From positions 1 through 29,961 of the forward strand of contig JACKAX010000037.1 in the NCBI GenBank assembly GCA_020634875.1: a DNA stretch of 29,961 nucleotides. Direction: 5' to 3'. This DNA is from Anaerolineales bacterium. Lineage in GTDB: Bacteria > Chloroflexota > Anaerolineae > Anaerolineales > JABWBV01. Shown in pieces: positions 23,628 to 29,961 of this stretch (position 1 is the first letter of the stretch; every line of letters starts with the position of its first letter). The notes beneath the pieces were generated by a model. The model saw only the letters and a program-made list of their open reading frames with translations, was not told the DNA's origin and ran no database searches. Both the position numbers and the translations under genes were made by a program.

Positions 23628-24056
23628 TTATGTCAAATCCTCATTTTCCGGCAAATCCTCAAGGGGAGGGAGGGCAGGGGGCGTTGTACCGGTCTTTTTC
23701 TCGTCTTTGTGTCCGATAAAATAAATGGTTACAAGGGACAGGCCGAAGAACGTGGGGATTAATCCTACAAGCATCCACGGCCCAAAGTTGAGCGGAAACG
23801 TTCCGCTAGAGATCAACCATCCGAATGGGTATAACCCCATGCACAGGGCCACGCCCAGGCCGGTGATCACAATGCCCCAGCGGAGGGTGCCTTTCCCGTT
23901 TGGGGTGGCATACCCGGGGTGAACCAGCCCTTTTTCTGCCAGGGTAATGATTTCCCGGTAGCGCAAATATCGGAGATAAGCAAAAAAGATCAGAAAAACG
24001 CCAAAGAACATCACCATCCCACAGGATGCGGCGAGAATGGAAAATACAGTGTCCAT
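23628..24056 (-). CDS. Small membrane protein, DUF6249-like
   Basis: 142 residues with three or four TM helices (about 5-30, 60-80, 90-115). Between TM1 and TM2 comes a cytosolic stretch with YREIITLAEKGLVHPG, the kind of short motif seen in DUF6249 proteins of sigma-factor-linked loci. The C-terminal tail is Pro/acidic. The function is unknown. AAGGAG precedes the ATG by 8 nt. It lies 38 nt downstream of the DUF4097 gene, in one operon with it. Confidence 0.68.
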   Translation of the reverse strand: MDTVFSILAASCGMVMFFGVFLIFFAYLRYLRYREIITLAEKGLVHPGYATPNGKGTLRWGIVITGLGVALCMGLYPFGWLISSGTFPLNFGPWMLVGLIPTFFGLSLVTIYFIGHKDEKKTGTTPPALPPLEDLPENEDLT

Positions 24057-24094
24057 AAGATTTCTCCTTCGATAGAATGATATAGAGTATAAGA

Positions 24095-25369
24095 TTATTC
24101 CTCTCCAGATGTCAAAATCTGTAGAGAAATATTCCCGTTGCTAGTGTTGGCTGTGATTAAGTGACCACCGCCATTCATTTCGGCCTGCCAGGAAGATTCG
24201 TTTAAGGCTCCGGTCAAGGTCACTGGGAACTCGGAGTTAATATCTCCGAAGGAGGTTTCCAGGTTTAGATCGAAAGCACTGTCTTCTGGCAAGGTGAGGG
24301 TAATATCACCAAAATTGTTTTCGAGTTGATGGTCAGCTTCGGGGTTGAGTGAGCCGGAATAAGAAATAACGCCGTTTTGACTTGTCACATCGAGCGTAAC
24401 TTGTTTTCCGTTTGTGATCTCGATATCGCCAAAACTGTTGGTGATTTTTACTGAGCCATTTGCGCCATCCACAAAAACCTTGCCGTTTTGAGATTCCATT
24501 CTATAAGAGGCGGCTTCCGTATTTTTGACCTGGATTTCTCCAAAGGCATTGGTAACGTTAATTTCCTTAGATAATGTGCCGTCCAATACTTCAATATCAC
24601 CGTTTTGGCTGGAAATTGTTAATTTTGATGCGCCAAATCCTTCTAAATGAATGTCGCCAAATTGGTTTTCGATTTCCAAATCTCCGGTTGCGGTCAAATT
24701 GGTTGCCATGATCATGCCATTTGAGGTACCGATATAAAGGTCTTCTCCCTCAGTATTGTCAACCGTCGTATCGCCAAAGCTGGTTTCCAGGTGTACTGAA
24801 TTTTTGCCAGCCTGGAGATTCTTTGCCAGGATGTCGCCAAGGCTATTGGTGATTTGGATGCTTTGGGCTAATCCATCCAGGGAAATGTCACCAAATCCCG
24901 AATTAATCTCGACGGCGGTTTCACGGGGGATGTGGATGGTGAAATCCACACGGTTGTTACCACTCCGGTTCATCACAACCCCAAACTCTTCGGGCGCACG
25001 GTAAGTGAGCTTGAGCGCGGCACTGGTTTCTTCGACGTTCACTCGCAGGCTATTCGCGGTAGTCTCGGCTTCTGTCTGGTCGGCACCCCACCCGGTTTTG
25101 GTCATCTCCACCTGGATGTCTGGGCTGTCATCTGCGATTAAAGTTATCGAACCACTATCTGAGGCAATGATCAGCTTTGGTTTGGCATCAAAGGTTTGTT
25201 CTTCAGTTACTTGTGCTGAAGTATCAGCCGAGTAAAAGAGGTGCACATTTTCACGGTTCGTATTGAACCATGCGTAGGTGCCGTAGACGGTCAGGGCACA
25301 CAAGCCGCAGACAATTAGGAGACCTGCGGAGGCGAGAATGAGCGGAATAGAGATGTGTCTCTGGTTCAT
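24095..25369 (-). CDS. Membrane-anchored DUF4097-type beta-solenoid protein
   Basis: 424 residues. A TM anchor lies at about 8-32. The rest is predicted extracytoplasmic, made of ~20-residue repeats that alternate between an FGDI-type and an NG-type turn (for example TSFGDTTV, SSQNGDIEV, TNAFGEIQV, SQNGKVFV), about thirteen rungs in total. This is the DUF4097 (putative adhesin) pattern and suggests a right-handed beta-solenoid. Relatives are often encoded beside ECF sigma factors or PspC-like proteins and linked to cell-envelope stress; a sigma factor gene lies 1.7 kb away here but on the other strand. AAGGAG precedes the ATG. The function remains unproven. Confidence 0.84.
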   Translation of the reverse strand: MNQRHISIPLILASAGLLIVCGLCALTVYGTYAWFNTNRENVHLFYSADTSAQVTEEQTFDAKPKLIIASDSGSITLIADDSPDIQVEMTKTGWGADQTEAETTANSLRVNVEETSAALKLTYRAPEEFGVVMNRSGNNRVDFTIHIPRETAVEINSGFGDISLDGLAQSIQITNSLGDILAKNLQAGKNSVHLETSFGDTTVDNTEGEDLYIGTSNGMIMATNLTATGDLEIENQFGDIHLEGFGASKLTISSQNGDIEVLDGTLSKEINVTNAFGEIQVKNTEAASYRMESQNGKVFVDGANGSVKITNSFGDIEITNGKQVTLDVTSQNGVISYSGSLNPEADHQLENNFGDITLTLPEDSAFDLNLETSFGDINSEFPVTLTGALNESSWQAEMNGGGHLITANTSNGNISLQILTSGEE

Positions 25370-25628
25370 AAAAACTCCTTAGGATGGAATGTTAGGGGGG
25401 ATTAGTAATCATTTGGATAAATTCGATCAATAGATTAACTTTTCTTCAGGATTTTGTCTGTCGAACGATTGGCTTTACCGGGTGGCGGCACTTGGATTGG
25501 CAGGCATCGGGCGTGGGAAAAAACTCGAAAATGCCGTTCACGCTCTGGAATGAATGGTGGGGAGGGCGAGGGTGACATTAGATAGTTGGTGAGAACATCA
25601 GTGGGTAGAAGGGTAGTGTGGGTGTTCC

Positions 25629-26774
25629 TCAGTGAGGCAAATACACCTTAAGTTGGGCGTCTGTCGCCTCAAAGGAACTCTGAAGGAGCATACTTGGGTG
25701 TCCACGCAGCGTTTGCTCGAAGAAGGCTACCGTGTAGCTACGACTGAGGGCAAGGATTTCATCCGCTTGACTCGGCACCGGTAATAATGTGGGGAGTAAT
25801 GAAGGCCCGTCGGTGAAGTTGTCGTGACGGGCATTTCTTATCGTGACACGATAACTGCCCCCCTGGATTTCTGCGAAAATGGCTTCAATGGCAGGCGCGA
25901 TTTCCGTCTCCTTTGTAATGAACATAAAAGGTTGCGACATCGGCGTAATCTCTTCCGTTGCTGAGAATGGGCCACCTTTCTGAATCCCGTCGTAGTTTAG
26001 GCAAGCTTTGAAGCGAAGGTCTCTAGCACAGACCTGGGCTGAAGTGATCCCGCCGAGCGAGTGTCCCATAATCCCCACCCGCGACATATCCAACGCACCC
26101 ATGAATTGTGCGTCGTCACCATTATTCATTGCATCAAGTCGCTCGAGGACAAATAAAACATCCGCTACTCTGGCTTGAATCCTTTCCCTGACCCAAGCTT
26201 CATGTGCTTGAAATTCGAATGGCCCAGGGTTGAATTGTGCAATTCTTCCATCACTTATCATCGTAGCCGCAACATCATACGGATGATTAATACCGACAAC
26301 AACATACCCATAGCTTGCGAGTTCATCGGCAATGCCTGAATAAAATTCTACATTCGTCCCGTTTCCTGGCGATAAGATGATGACAGGATATGGTTGACCA
26401 TTTGCCGCGACCACAGCCTCTGCTTTTTCGTTTGACCGAACGAAGCGAAGCAGAAACACTTGGATAGGTGATATTTCGCCACTATTAGCTAACGCCTTAG
26501 CAAGTTGGGAGAGTTTTGGAAAATATGGGCTGACGATGCCAGTTTGGCTCTTTGCAGGATACCAAATTTCAACAGAGACCTCTCGTAATTTGTCTGGTTG
26601 TGGGCCTGCCGACTCAAGGCGAGTGTTGTCCGTCCAAACACGGGATGTTCTGCCGATTGTATAAGGGCCTGTGGCGCTGGGCAGTTCAAACTGTGCAAAA
26701 ATGAAAATAGCAAAGGGCAGAACCAGGAAAGCCGCACCAAAGAACGTATATTTTTTTATGTTTGACATATTCAT
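25629..26774 (-). CDS. PAF-acetylhydrolase-like alpha/beta hydrolase, membrane anchored
   Basis: 381 residues. An N-terminal TM or signal-anchor (about 9-28) puts the enzyme outside the cytoplasm. The catalytic triad is visible: Ser239 in GHSLGG, Asp262 in LNYDGI, His317 in ARHDNFTD. An oxyanion-loop sequence ILSPGNGT and the ASYGYVVVGINHPYD segment place it with the platelet-activating factor acetylhydrolase/dienelactone hydrolase-like lipases. The likely substrate is an ester such as an oxidised or short-chain phospholipid. The start is ATG 26774 or 26768. Codon use is less GC-biased than that of its neighbours, which suggests a later arrival. Confidence 0.83.
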   Translation of the reverse strand: MNMSNIKKYTFFGAAFLVLPFAIFIFAQFELPSATGPYTIGRTSRVWTDNTRLESAGPQPDKLREVSVEIWYPAKSQTGIVSPYFPKLSQLAKALANSGEISPIQVFLLRFVRSNEKAEAVVAANGQPYPVIILSPGNGTNVEFYSGIADELASYGYVVVGINHPYDVAATMISDGRIAQFNPGPFEFQAHEAWVRERIQARVADVLFVLERLDAMNNGDDAQFMGALDMSRVGIMGHSLGGITSAQVCARDLRFKACLNYDGIQKGGPFSATEEITPMSQPFMFITKETEIAPAIEAIFAEIQGGSYRVTIRNARHDNFTDGPSLLPTLLPVPSQADEILALSRSYTVAFFEQTLRGHPSMLLQSSFEATDAQLKVYLPH

Positions 26775-27086
26775 CCTATTTCATAACCATAAACGGAATC
26801 GGACTCATCCAAATTGGGTATGCTCGACGGATACCTGGCGTGTCCATCTGAAAGCTCAGAATAGAAGGCCGCAGAGCGCGTTTTGTCCATAGTGATGGTC
26901 ATTTACAGTAAAATTCTTGTGAGAAACCATGATTTAGGTTCTTATTCCTTATGACAGTCGTTTCTCAAAAAAGTTTCAACAAATTCATTTTCATCCTCCC
27001 CCCCCAAAAAAAATCCACCCCTCCCCCAAAAATATTCCTCCCGAAACTTTTTCCCCATTCTCCGGTCTAACCCATTAAGGACCCTT
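26775..27086. other. Intergenic region with homopolymer tracts before the sigma factor gene
   Basis: This 312-bp stretch has no convincing gene. It holds a small inverted repeat GAGAAAC/GTTTCTC (26931-26937 with 26960-26966), then C8 followed directly by A8 (26998-27013), a second C/A-rich stretch, and the ECF-type promoter candidate at 27043-27070. The divergent lipase gene presumably has its promoter in the left half, but I could not define one. Confidence 0.5.
27043..27070 (+). promoter_or_regulatory. Candidate ECF-type promoter of the sigma factor gene
   Basis: GAAAC (27043-27047), a 17-nt spacer, GTCTAA (27065-27070). This resembles the GAAC...GTC/TCTA pattern of ECF sigma factors, and autoregulation of ECF genes is common. 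The start point would be near 27077, just before the AAGGA ribosome site (27077-27081). Confidence 0.45.
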
Positions 27087-27647
27087 GTGGTGAATGAACA
27101 ACACCTGATCGCCCGCGCCCAACGCGGAGACCTCGCGGCATTCGAGACGTTGGCAAACTTACACACCCCCTACGTCTACAACCTCGCCCTGCGCGTCGCC
27201 CGTGACCCCCACGAGGCGGAAGACCTCACGCAGGAAACCTGGTTGCGCGCCTGGCGTGGGCTGCCCACCTACCGCGCCGAGGCTAAATTCACCACCTGGC
27301 TTTACCGCATCGTCACCAACCTGTTTTATAACCGTCTCCCCCGCCTCAAGCAAGAACTCGCCCAACTCGACCCCGATGAAGAAGCCCTCACCCTCCCCGA
27401 CGCACGCCAACGCCCCGACATCCGCCTCCTTTCCAAAGAACGCCGCGCGCATCTCCACCGCGCCATCGAAAACCTGCCCGAACATTACCGCCTGCTCATT
27501 ACCCTCCGCCATCTGCAAGACCTGAGTTATACTGAGATTGCCCAAATCACCGGTATGCCCCTTGGCACCGTCAAAACCGGTATTTTCCGTGCCCGGCAAA
27601 TGCTCAAAACCGCCCTGGAAACCTACGAGGTTGCCCCCTATGTTTGA
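27087..27647 (+). CDS. ECF-type RNA polymerase sigma factor
   Basis: 186 residues. Region 2 reads AFETLANLHTPYVYNLALRV, followed by the DPHEAEDLTQETWLRAWRG core-binding helix and the TWLYRIVTNLFYNRLPR -10-recognition helix. Region 4 is ENLPEHYRLLITLRHLQDLS, then YTEIAQITGMPLGTVKTGIF, the helix-turn-helix for the -35 box. The linker is short and no region 3 is present, which defines an ECF sigma. The start is GTG 27087 or GTG 27090; the latter has the better ribosome-site spacing. The stop overlaps the next gene by 8 nt, which points to a co-translated partner, usually the anti-sigma factor. Confidence 0.92.
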   Translation: MVNEQHLIARAQRGDLAAFETLANLHTPYVYNLALRVARDPHEAEDLTQETWLRAWRGLPTYRAEAKFTTWLYRIVTNLFYNRLPRLKQELAQLDPDEEALTLPDARQRPDIRLLSKERRAHLHRAIENLPEHYRLLITLRHLQDLSYTEIAQITGMPLGTVKTGIFRARQMLKTALETYEVAPYV

Positions 27648-28071
27648 CTCTGATTTATCCCCTGACGCGCTCCTCGATGCCCAAGTGGATGCTGCCCTCG
27701 ACAGCTATCCTCTCTCACCTGTCCCCCCTGGCCTGGTACGCCGTACCCTGACGCGGCTCCAACCCCGCCCGCGTCCCCGTTTCCGTCTGGAATTTGTGGA
27801 CCTCGCGGTGCCCTTGTTCCTGGTCGTATTTGCCCTTTTGACCGGGTGGGCGCTCCTCTGGACCTTGAACTTCCTCTTTCCCTATTGGATGCTGGAACTG
27901 ACCCCACAACTTGCCTTCGCCCGTCAATGGCTCCAATTTGTGTGGATGCGTCTCCCTGCCTGGCTCCCTATTTTTACGATTTCCATGGGGGGGCTGATCC
28001 TGACTGGGATCAGTATGGCCCTTCTCATCCTCCTCGAACGCTCGCTTCTTTCCCTCCGCTTCCGCAACTGA
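27640..28071 (+). CDS. Membrane protein coupled to the sigma factor, putative anti-sigma factor
   Basis: 143 residues from ATG 27640, overlapping the sigma factor gene by 8 nt. Residues ~1-55 are cytosolic: an acidic start (MFDSDLSPDALLDAQVDAAL) and a Pro/Arg-rich linker. Two strong hydrophobic segments follow (about 57-85 and 104-135). Position and topology fit an anti-sigma factor, but there is no HxxxCxxC zinc motif and no similarity I recognise. If it is an anti-sigma factor, it is of an unclassified kind. Confidence 0.72.
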   Translation: MFDSDLSPDALLDAQVDAALDSYPLSPVPPGLVRRTLTRLQPRPRPRFRLEFVDLAVPLFLVVFALLTGWALLWTLNFLFPYWMLELTPQLAFARQWLQFVWMRLPAWLPIFTISMGGLILTGISMALLILLERSLLSLRFRN

Positions 28072-28072
28072 G

Positions 28073-28398
28073 ATGGACACTACCTTTTTCCCCACCCCCC
28101 GCCGATTTTCGCGCCCGGCTGGAAACTCATCACGCCGACGCGCAAGAACTTCGGGTTGGCTACTACAAAAAAGACACTGGCCTCCCCAGCGTTACCTGGC
28201 CTGAATCAGTCGATCAAGCGCTTTGTTTCGGCTGGATTGACCGCCTGCGGAAAAGTATTGACGAAAAGAGCTATAAAATCCGCTTATTGGATTGTTAGTG
28301 CAAAAAAGGAAGAAACCCGTCAATCTCGCCTCGCCCGCCTCATCGAAGATTCTGCAAATGGACGTACTATTCCTCCCTTGACGCGTCCTGATAAATGA
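28073..28398 (+). pseudogene. Broken YdeI/OmdA-family gene (frameshift plus internal deletion)
   Basis: ATG 28073 begins MDTTFFPTP, and the family continuation ADFRARLETHHADAQELRV is found only in another frame. Removing one C from the C6 run at 28095-28100 joins them. The reading frame then gives YYKKDTGLPSVTWPESVDQA and CFGWIDRLRKSIDEKSYKIR. At about 28285 the frame changes again, straight into the family C-terminus (WIVSAKKEETRQSRLARLIE, then DSANGRTIPPLTRPDK, stop 28396-28398). The middle part of the ~190-residue family protein, roughly 80-100 residues, is missing. The gene is therefore decayed. Confidence 0.83.
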
Positions 28399-28417
28399 GT
28401 TTCCTCTTCGACAGAAC

Positions 28418-28435
28418 CCCAAAATTACTTTTGGG
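28418..28435 (+). promoter_or_regulatory. Small hairpin before the 107-residue membrane protein gene
   Basis: CCCAAAA-ttac-TTTTGGG (28418-28424 with 28429-28435), ending 9 nt before the ATG at 28445. It would include the GGG of the only weak ribosome site (GGGTGA), so it could hide it. It may also be a remnant terminator. Confidence 0.4.
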
Positions 28436-28444
28436 TGAAATATT

Positions 28445-28768
28445 ATGGATCAAAACCTGCTAAAAATTAACCTCCTCGCGATCATGGGCTTTGGCCTGTT
28501 GGTAACCATTGTTGGCTTACTCCTGTACCTTTTGAGGGATTCCATCACGGATGTTGTTCGCTTCCTCCTGCCAATTCCTCCTTTGAGCGTCGCCGCCTAC
28601 GTTTTTATCATCAATGTTTTCCGGCAATACGGGGGCAAAATTCCCCCCACTCCAGCTGAGATTGCTCGCGAACTCTTTGTCGGTACCCTTGTTGCTGCCC
28701 TGGTTTTTGGCCTGCTTTCTCTAGGCCTGATGTTTTTCCTTGAATATGCTCGCAGATATTTCTTGTAA
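28445..28768 (+). CDS. Small membrane protein of unknown function
   Basis: 107 residues with three predicted TM helices (about 9-29, 40-60, 76-100). Between TM2 and TM3 lies RQYGGKIPPTPAEIARELF. I recognise no family. The stop TAA shares a base with the ATG of the following hydrolase gene, so the two are translationally coupled. Confidence 0.65.
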   Translation: MDQNLLKINLLAIMGFGLLVTIVGLLLYLLRDSITDVVRFLLPIPPLSVAAYVFIINVFRQYGGKIPPTPAEIARELFVGTLVAALVFGLLSLGLMFFLEYARRYFL

Positions 28769-29469
28769 TGGCTTGCTTTGCCCTGATTCATAGTCCGCTC
28801 GTAGGCCCGTTGACCTGGAAATTGGTTGCCCAGCAGCTCAAAGAAGCGGGACACACAGTTATCCTTCCCACGTTGATGGATAATGGGTCTTCTCCCTTTT
28901 GTCTTCAACATGCGGATTCTGCGGCAAAGGCCATTTCCCAAAATGGAACTGATACCTGCATCTTGGTGGGGCATAGTGGGGCGGGGCCGCTTCTCCCGCT
29001 CATTGGGGCAGAAATGAACATTCCTGTGTCCGCATATATTTTCGTGGATGCAGGTCTCCCACAGCCTAACACCAGCCGCCTGGAGATGCTCAAAAACGAA
29101 ATCCCCGCCCAAGCAGAAGACTTTGAAACCTTTCTCAAAAATGGCGGATGTTATCCCCAATGGCAAGATGCTGACCTTCATCCCCTGCTTCCTGACTTAT
29201 TGCTTCGTCGGCAAATGCTCGCCGAACTCAACTCCCGCGACCTTTCCTTTTTCACCGAAATCATCCCACCATCCCCAGGTTGGGAGACCAACCTATGTGG
29301 TTATATCCAGCTTTCCTCAGGATACACGGTTCCAGCGGACCATGCCCGACAAAAGGGGTGGCCGGTTTTCGAATTTCAGGCTGGACATTTTCACCTGCTT
29401 GTCGAACCGCAAGTTGTCGCAAATGCACTTGTCCAAATGGCATCGCAGCTTCTACACAACCGTGCTTGA
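28768..29469 (+). CDS. Alpha/beta-fold hydrolase
   Basis: 233 residues, cytosolic. The nucleophile elbow is GHSGAG (Ser70). The general-base His is in AGHFHLLVEP (207 or 209), and the acidic residue is probably in the LCGYIQLSSGYTVPAD segment. An N-terminal strand FALIHSPLVGPLTW carries the oxyanion region. The fold is clear but the substrate is not: esterase-, lactonase- or haloperoxidase-like. It overlaps the preceding membrane-protein gene by one base. Confidence 0.82.
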   Translation: MACFALIHSPLVGPLTWKLVAQQLKEAGHTVILPTLMDNGSSPFCLQHADSAAKAISQNGTDTCILVGHSGAGPLLPLIGAEMNIPVSAYIFVDAGLPQPNTSRLEMLKNEIPAQAEDFETFLKNGGCYPQWQDADLHPLLPDLLLRRQMLAELNSRDLSFFTEIIPPSPGWETNLCGYIQLSSGYTVPADHARQKGWPVFEFQAGHFHLLVEPQVVANALVQMASQLLHNRA

Positions 29470-29494
29470 AACCTGATTCCTTCGGCAGTAACCG

Positions 29495-29523
29495 TTTACT
29501 GAAAACCGAACCCTGGTTATAAT
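29495..29523 (+). promoter_or_regulatory. Sigma-70-type promoter of tRNA-Thr
   Basis: TTTACT (29495-29500), an exact 17-nt spacer, then a perfect TATAAT (29518-29523). The start point is near 29530, about 43 nt before the mature tRNA 5' end. Confidence 0.72.
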
Positions 29524-29572
29524 AGCCGCCGCTTGGAGAAAACAAGCCATTCAAAAACCGCATACTTTCCCC

Positions 29573-29645
29573 GCCACCATAGCTCAGTCGGCAGAGCGAG
29601 CGATTCGTAATCGCTAGGTCGAGGGTTCGACTCCCTCTGGTGGCT
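29573..29645 (+). tRNA. tRNA-Thr, anticodon CGU
   Basis: 73 nt. Acceptor stem GCCACCA / TGGTGGC, D stem GCTC/GAGC, anticodon stem AGCGA/TCGCT with loop TTCGTAA (anticodon CGT, reading ACG), T stem GAGGG/CCCTC with loop TTCGACT. CCA is not encoded. A short T-run follows. Confidence 0.96.
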
Positions 29646-29667
29646 CTTTTTATTTAACGCATTACGA

Positions 29668-29673
29668 TATAAT
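29668..29673 (+). promoter_or_regulatory. -10 box of udk, consistent with a leaderless transcript
   Basis: A perfect TATAAT with six bases between it and the udk ATG, so the expected start point is the A of the ATG. No ribosome site lies upstream (the sequence is AATTCCCCC). The -35 is poor. Confidence 0.55.
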
Positions 29674-29679
29674 TCCCCC

Positions 29680-29961
29680 ATGTCCCTCGAAAAAACTCCC
29701 CTCGTCATCGGTGTCGCGGGCGGCTCCGGCTCCGGCAAAACTACCGTCGCTAACGTCATTCTCGAAAGGGTTGGTGCCGACCGGATCGCTTACCTTCCCC
29801 ACGACGCCTATTACAAGGACCTGAGCAACCTCCACCCTCAGCAACGCGCGGAAATCAACTTCGACCACCCCAACTCCCTCGACACCCACTTGCTGATTTA
29901 CCACATCCTACAGTTGCGCGAGGGACACCCCATCGAACTTCCCATTTATGACTTTACCACC
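29680..29961 (+). CDS. udk: Uridine kinase, N-terminal part (cut by window edge)
   Basis: The first 94 codons are visible. The P-loop is GVAGGSGSGKTTVAN (about 11-25). The PHDAYYKDLSNL segment and INFDHPNSLDTHLL are the characteristic substrate-binding stretches of bacterial Udk. It phosphorylates uridine and cytidine with ATP or GTP in pyrimidine salvage, in the cytosol. The reading frame is open to the right edge. It starts with no Shine-Dalgarno sequence, directly behind a TATAAT box. Confidence 0.95.
   Translation, partial: MSLEKTPLVIGVAGGSGSGKTTVANVILERVGADRIAYLPHDAYYKDLSNLHPQQRAEINFDHPNSLDTHLLIYHILQLREGHPIELPIYDFTT

Noticed and set aside
25370..25628. Possible gene remnant between the DUF4097 gene and the lipase gene
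   Set aside because: Short open stretches show no family pattern I recognise, and no frame persists. I see nothing supportable in this 259-bp gap.

Overview
This window looks like a piece of a Chloroflexota chromosome, probably Anaerolineae-like. That is an inference from gene content: a complex I membrane-arm cassette with two NuoM paralogues, a split ATP synthase cluster, small HU-like and DUF4097-type proteins, and mid-range GC. No rRNA or marker gene settles the taxonomy. The window holds no CRISPR array, phage or insertion sequence that I can recognise.

Layout. 1-3.8 kb (minus strand): the N-terminal part of a GAF-PAS class III adenylate/guanylate cyclase that runs off the left edge, then a TgpA-like membrane transglutaminase. 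4.0-13.6 kb (plus): an eight-gene complex I membrane cassette, nuoA-H-J-K-L-M-M-N, with none of the peripheral-arm genes (nuoB, C, D, E, F, G, I). 13.7-16.1 kb (plus): a Fo-only ATP synthase cassette (AtpZ/AtpI-like, subunit a, subunit c, and a subunit b fused to the C-terminal piece of delta) behind its own strong promoter and closed by two terminators; no F1 genes follow. 16.3-19.2 kb (minus): pnp and rpsO. 19.2-21.1 kb (minus): a GNAT acetyltransferase, a YbaK-type deacylase, an alkyltransferase-like (ATL) protein, and an HU-like DNA-binding protein. 21.3-23.4 kb (plus): a DUF1932-type dehydrogenase, a nitrilase-family amidohydrolase and a small unknown protein. 23.6-26.8 kb (minus): a small membrane protein, a DUF4097 beta-solenoid protein and a PAF-acetylhydrolase-like lipase. 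27.1-29.96 kb (plus): an ECF sigma factor with a membrane partner, a decayed YdeI-family gene, a small membrane protein, an alpha/beta hydrolase, tRNA-Thr(CGU) and the start of uridine kinase.

The core of the window is energy conservation. The membrane halves of two coupled machines lie side by side: the proton-pumping arm of complex I (here with a fourth antiporter-like subunit) and the proton-conducting Fo sector of ATP synthase. Their soluble halves must be encoded elsewhere. NuoL carries about 26 extra residues in its C-terminal lateral helix region, which is what an extra NuoM would require. The second NuoM lacks the usual TM7 lysine.

Other notable structure: a five-copy, exactly 22-bp-periodic array of palindromic AT-rich repeats between the HU-like gene and its divergent neighbour; a perfect 54-bp palindrome behind that same gene; several genes whose -10 box lies so close to the start codon that leaderless transcripts are expected; and a sign change in strand composition (G-rich to C-rich plus strand) between about 23 and 27 kb.
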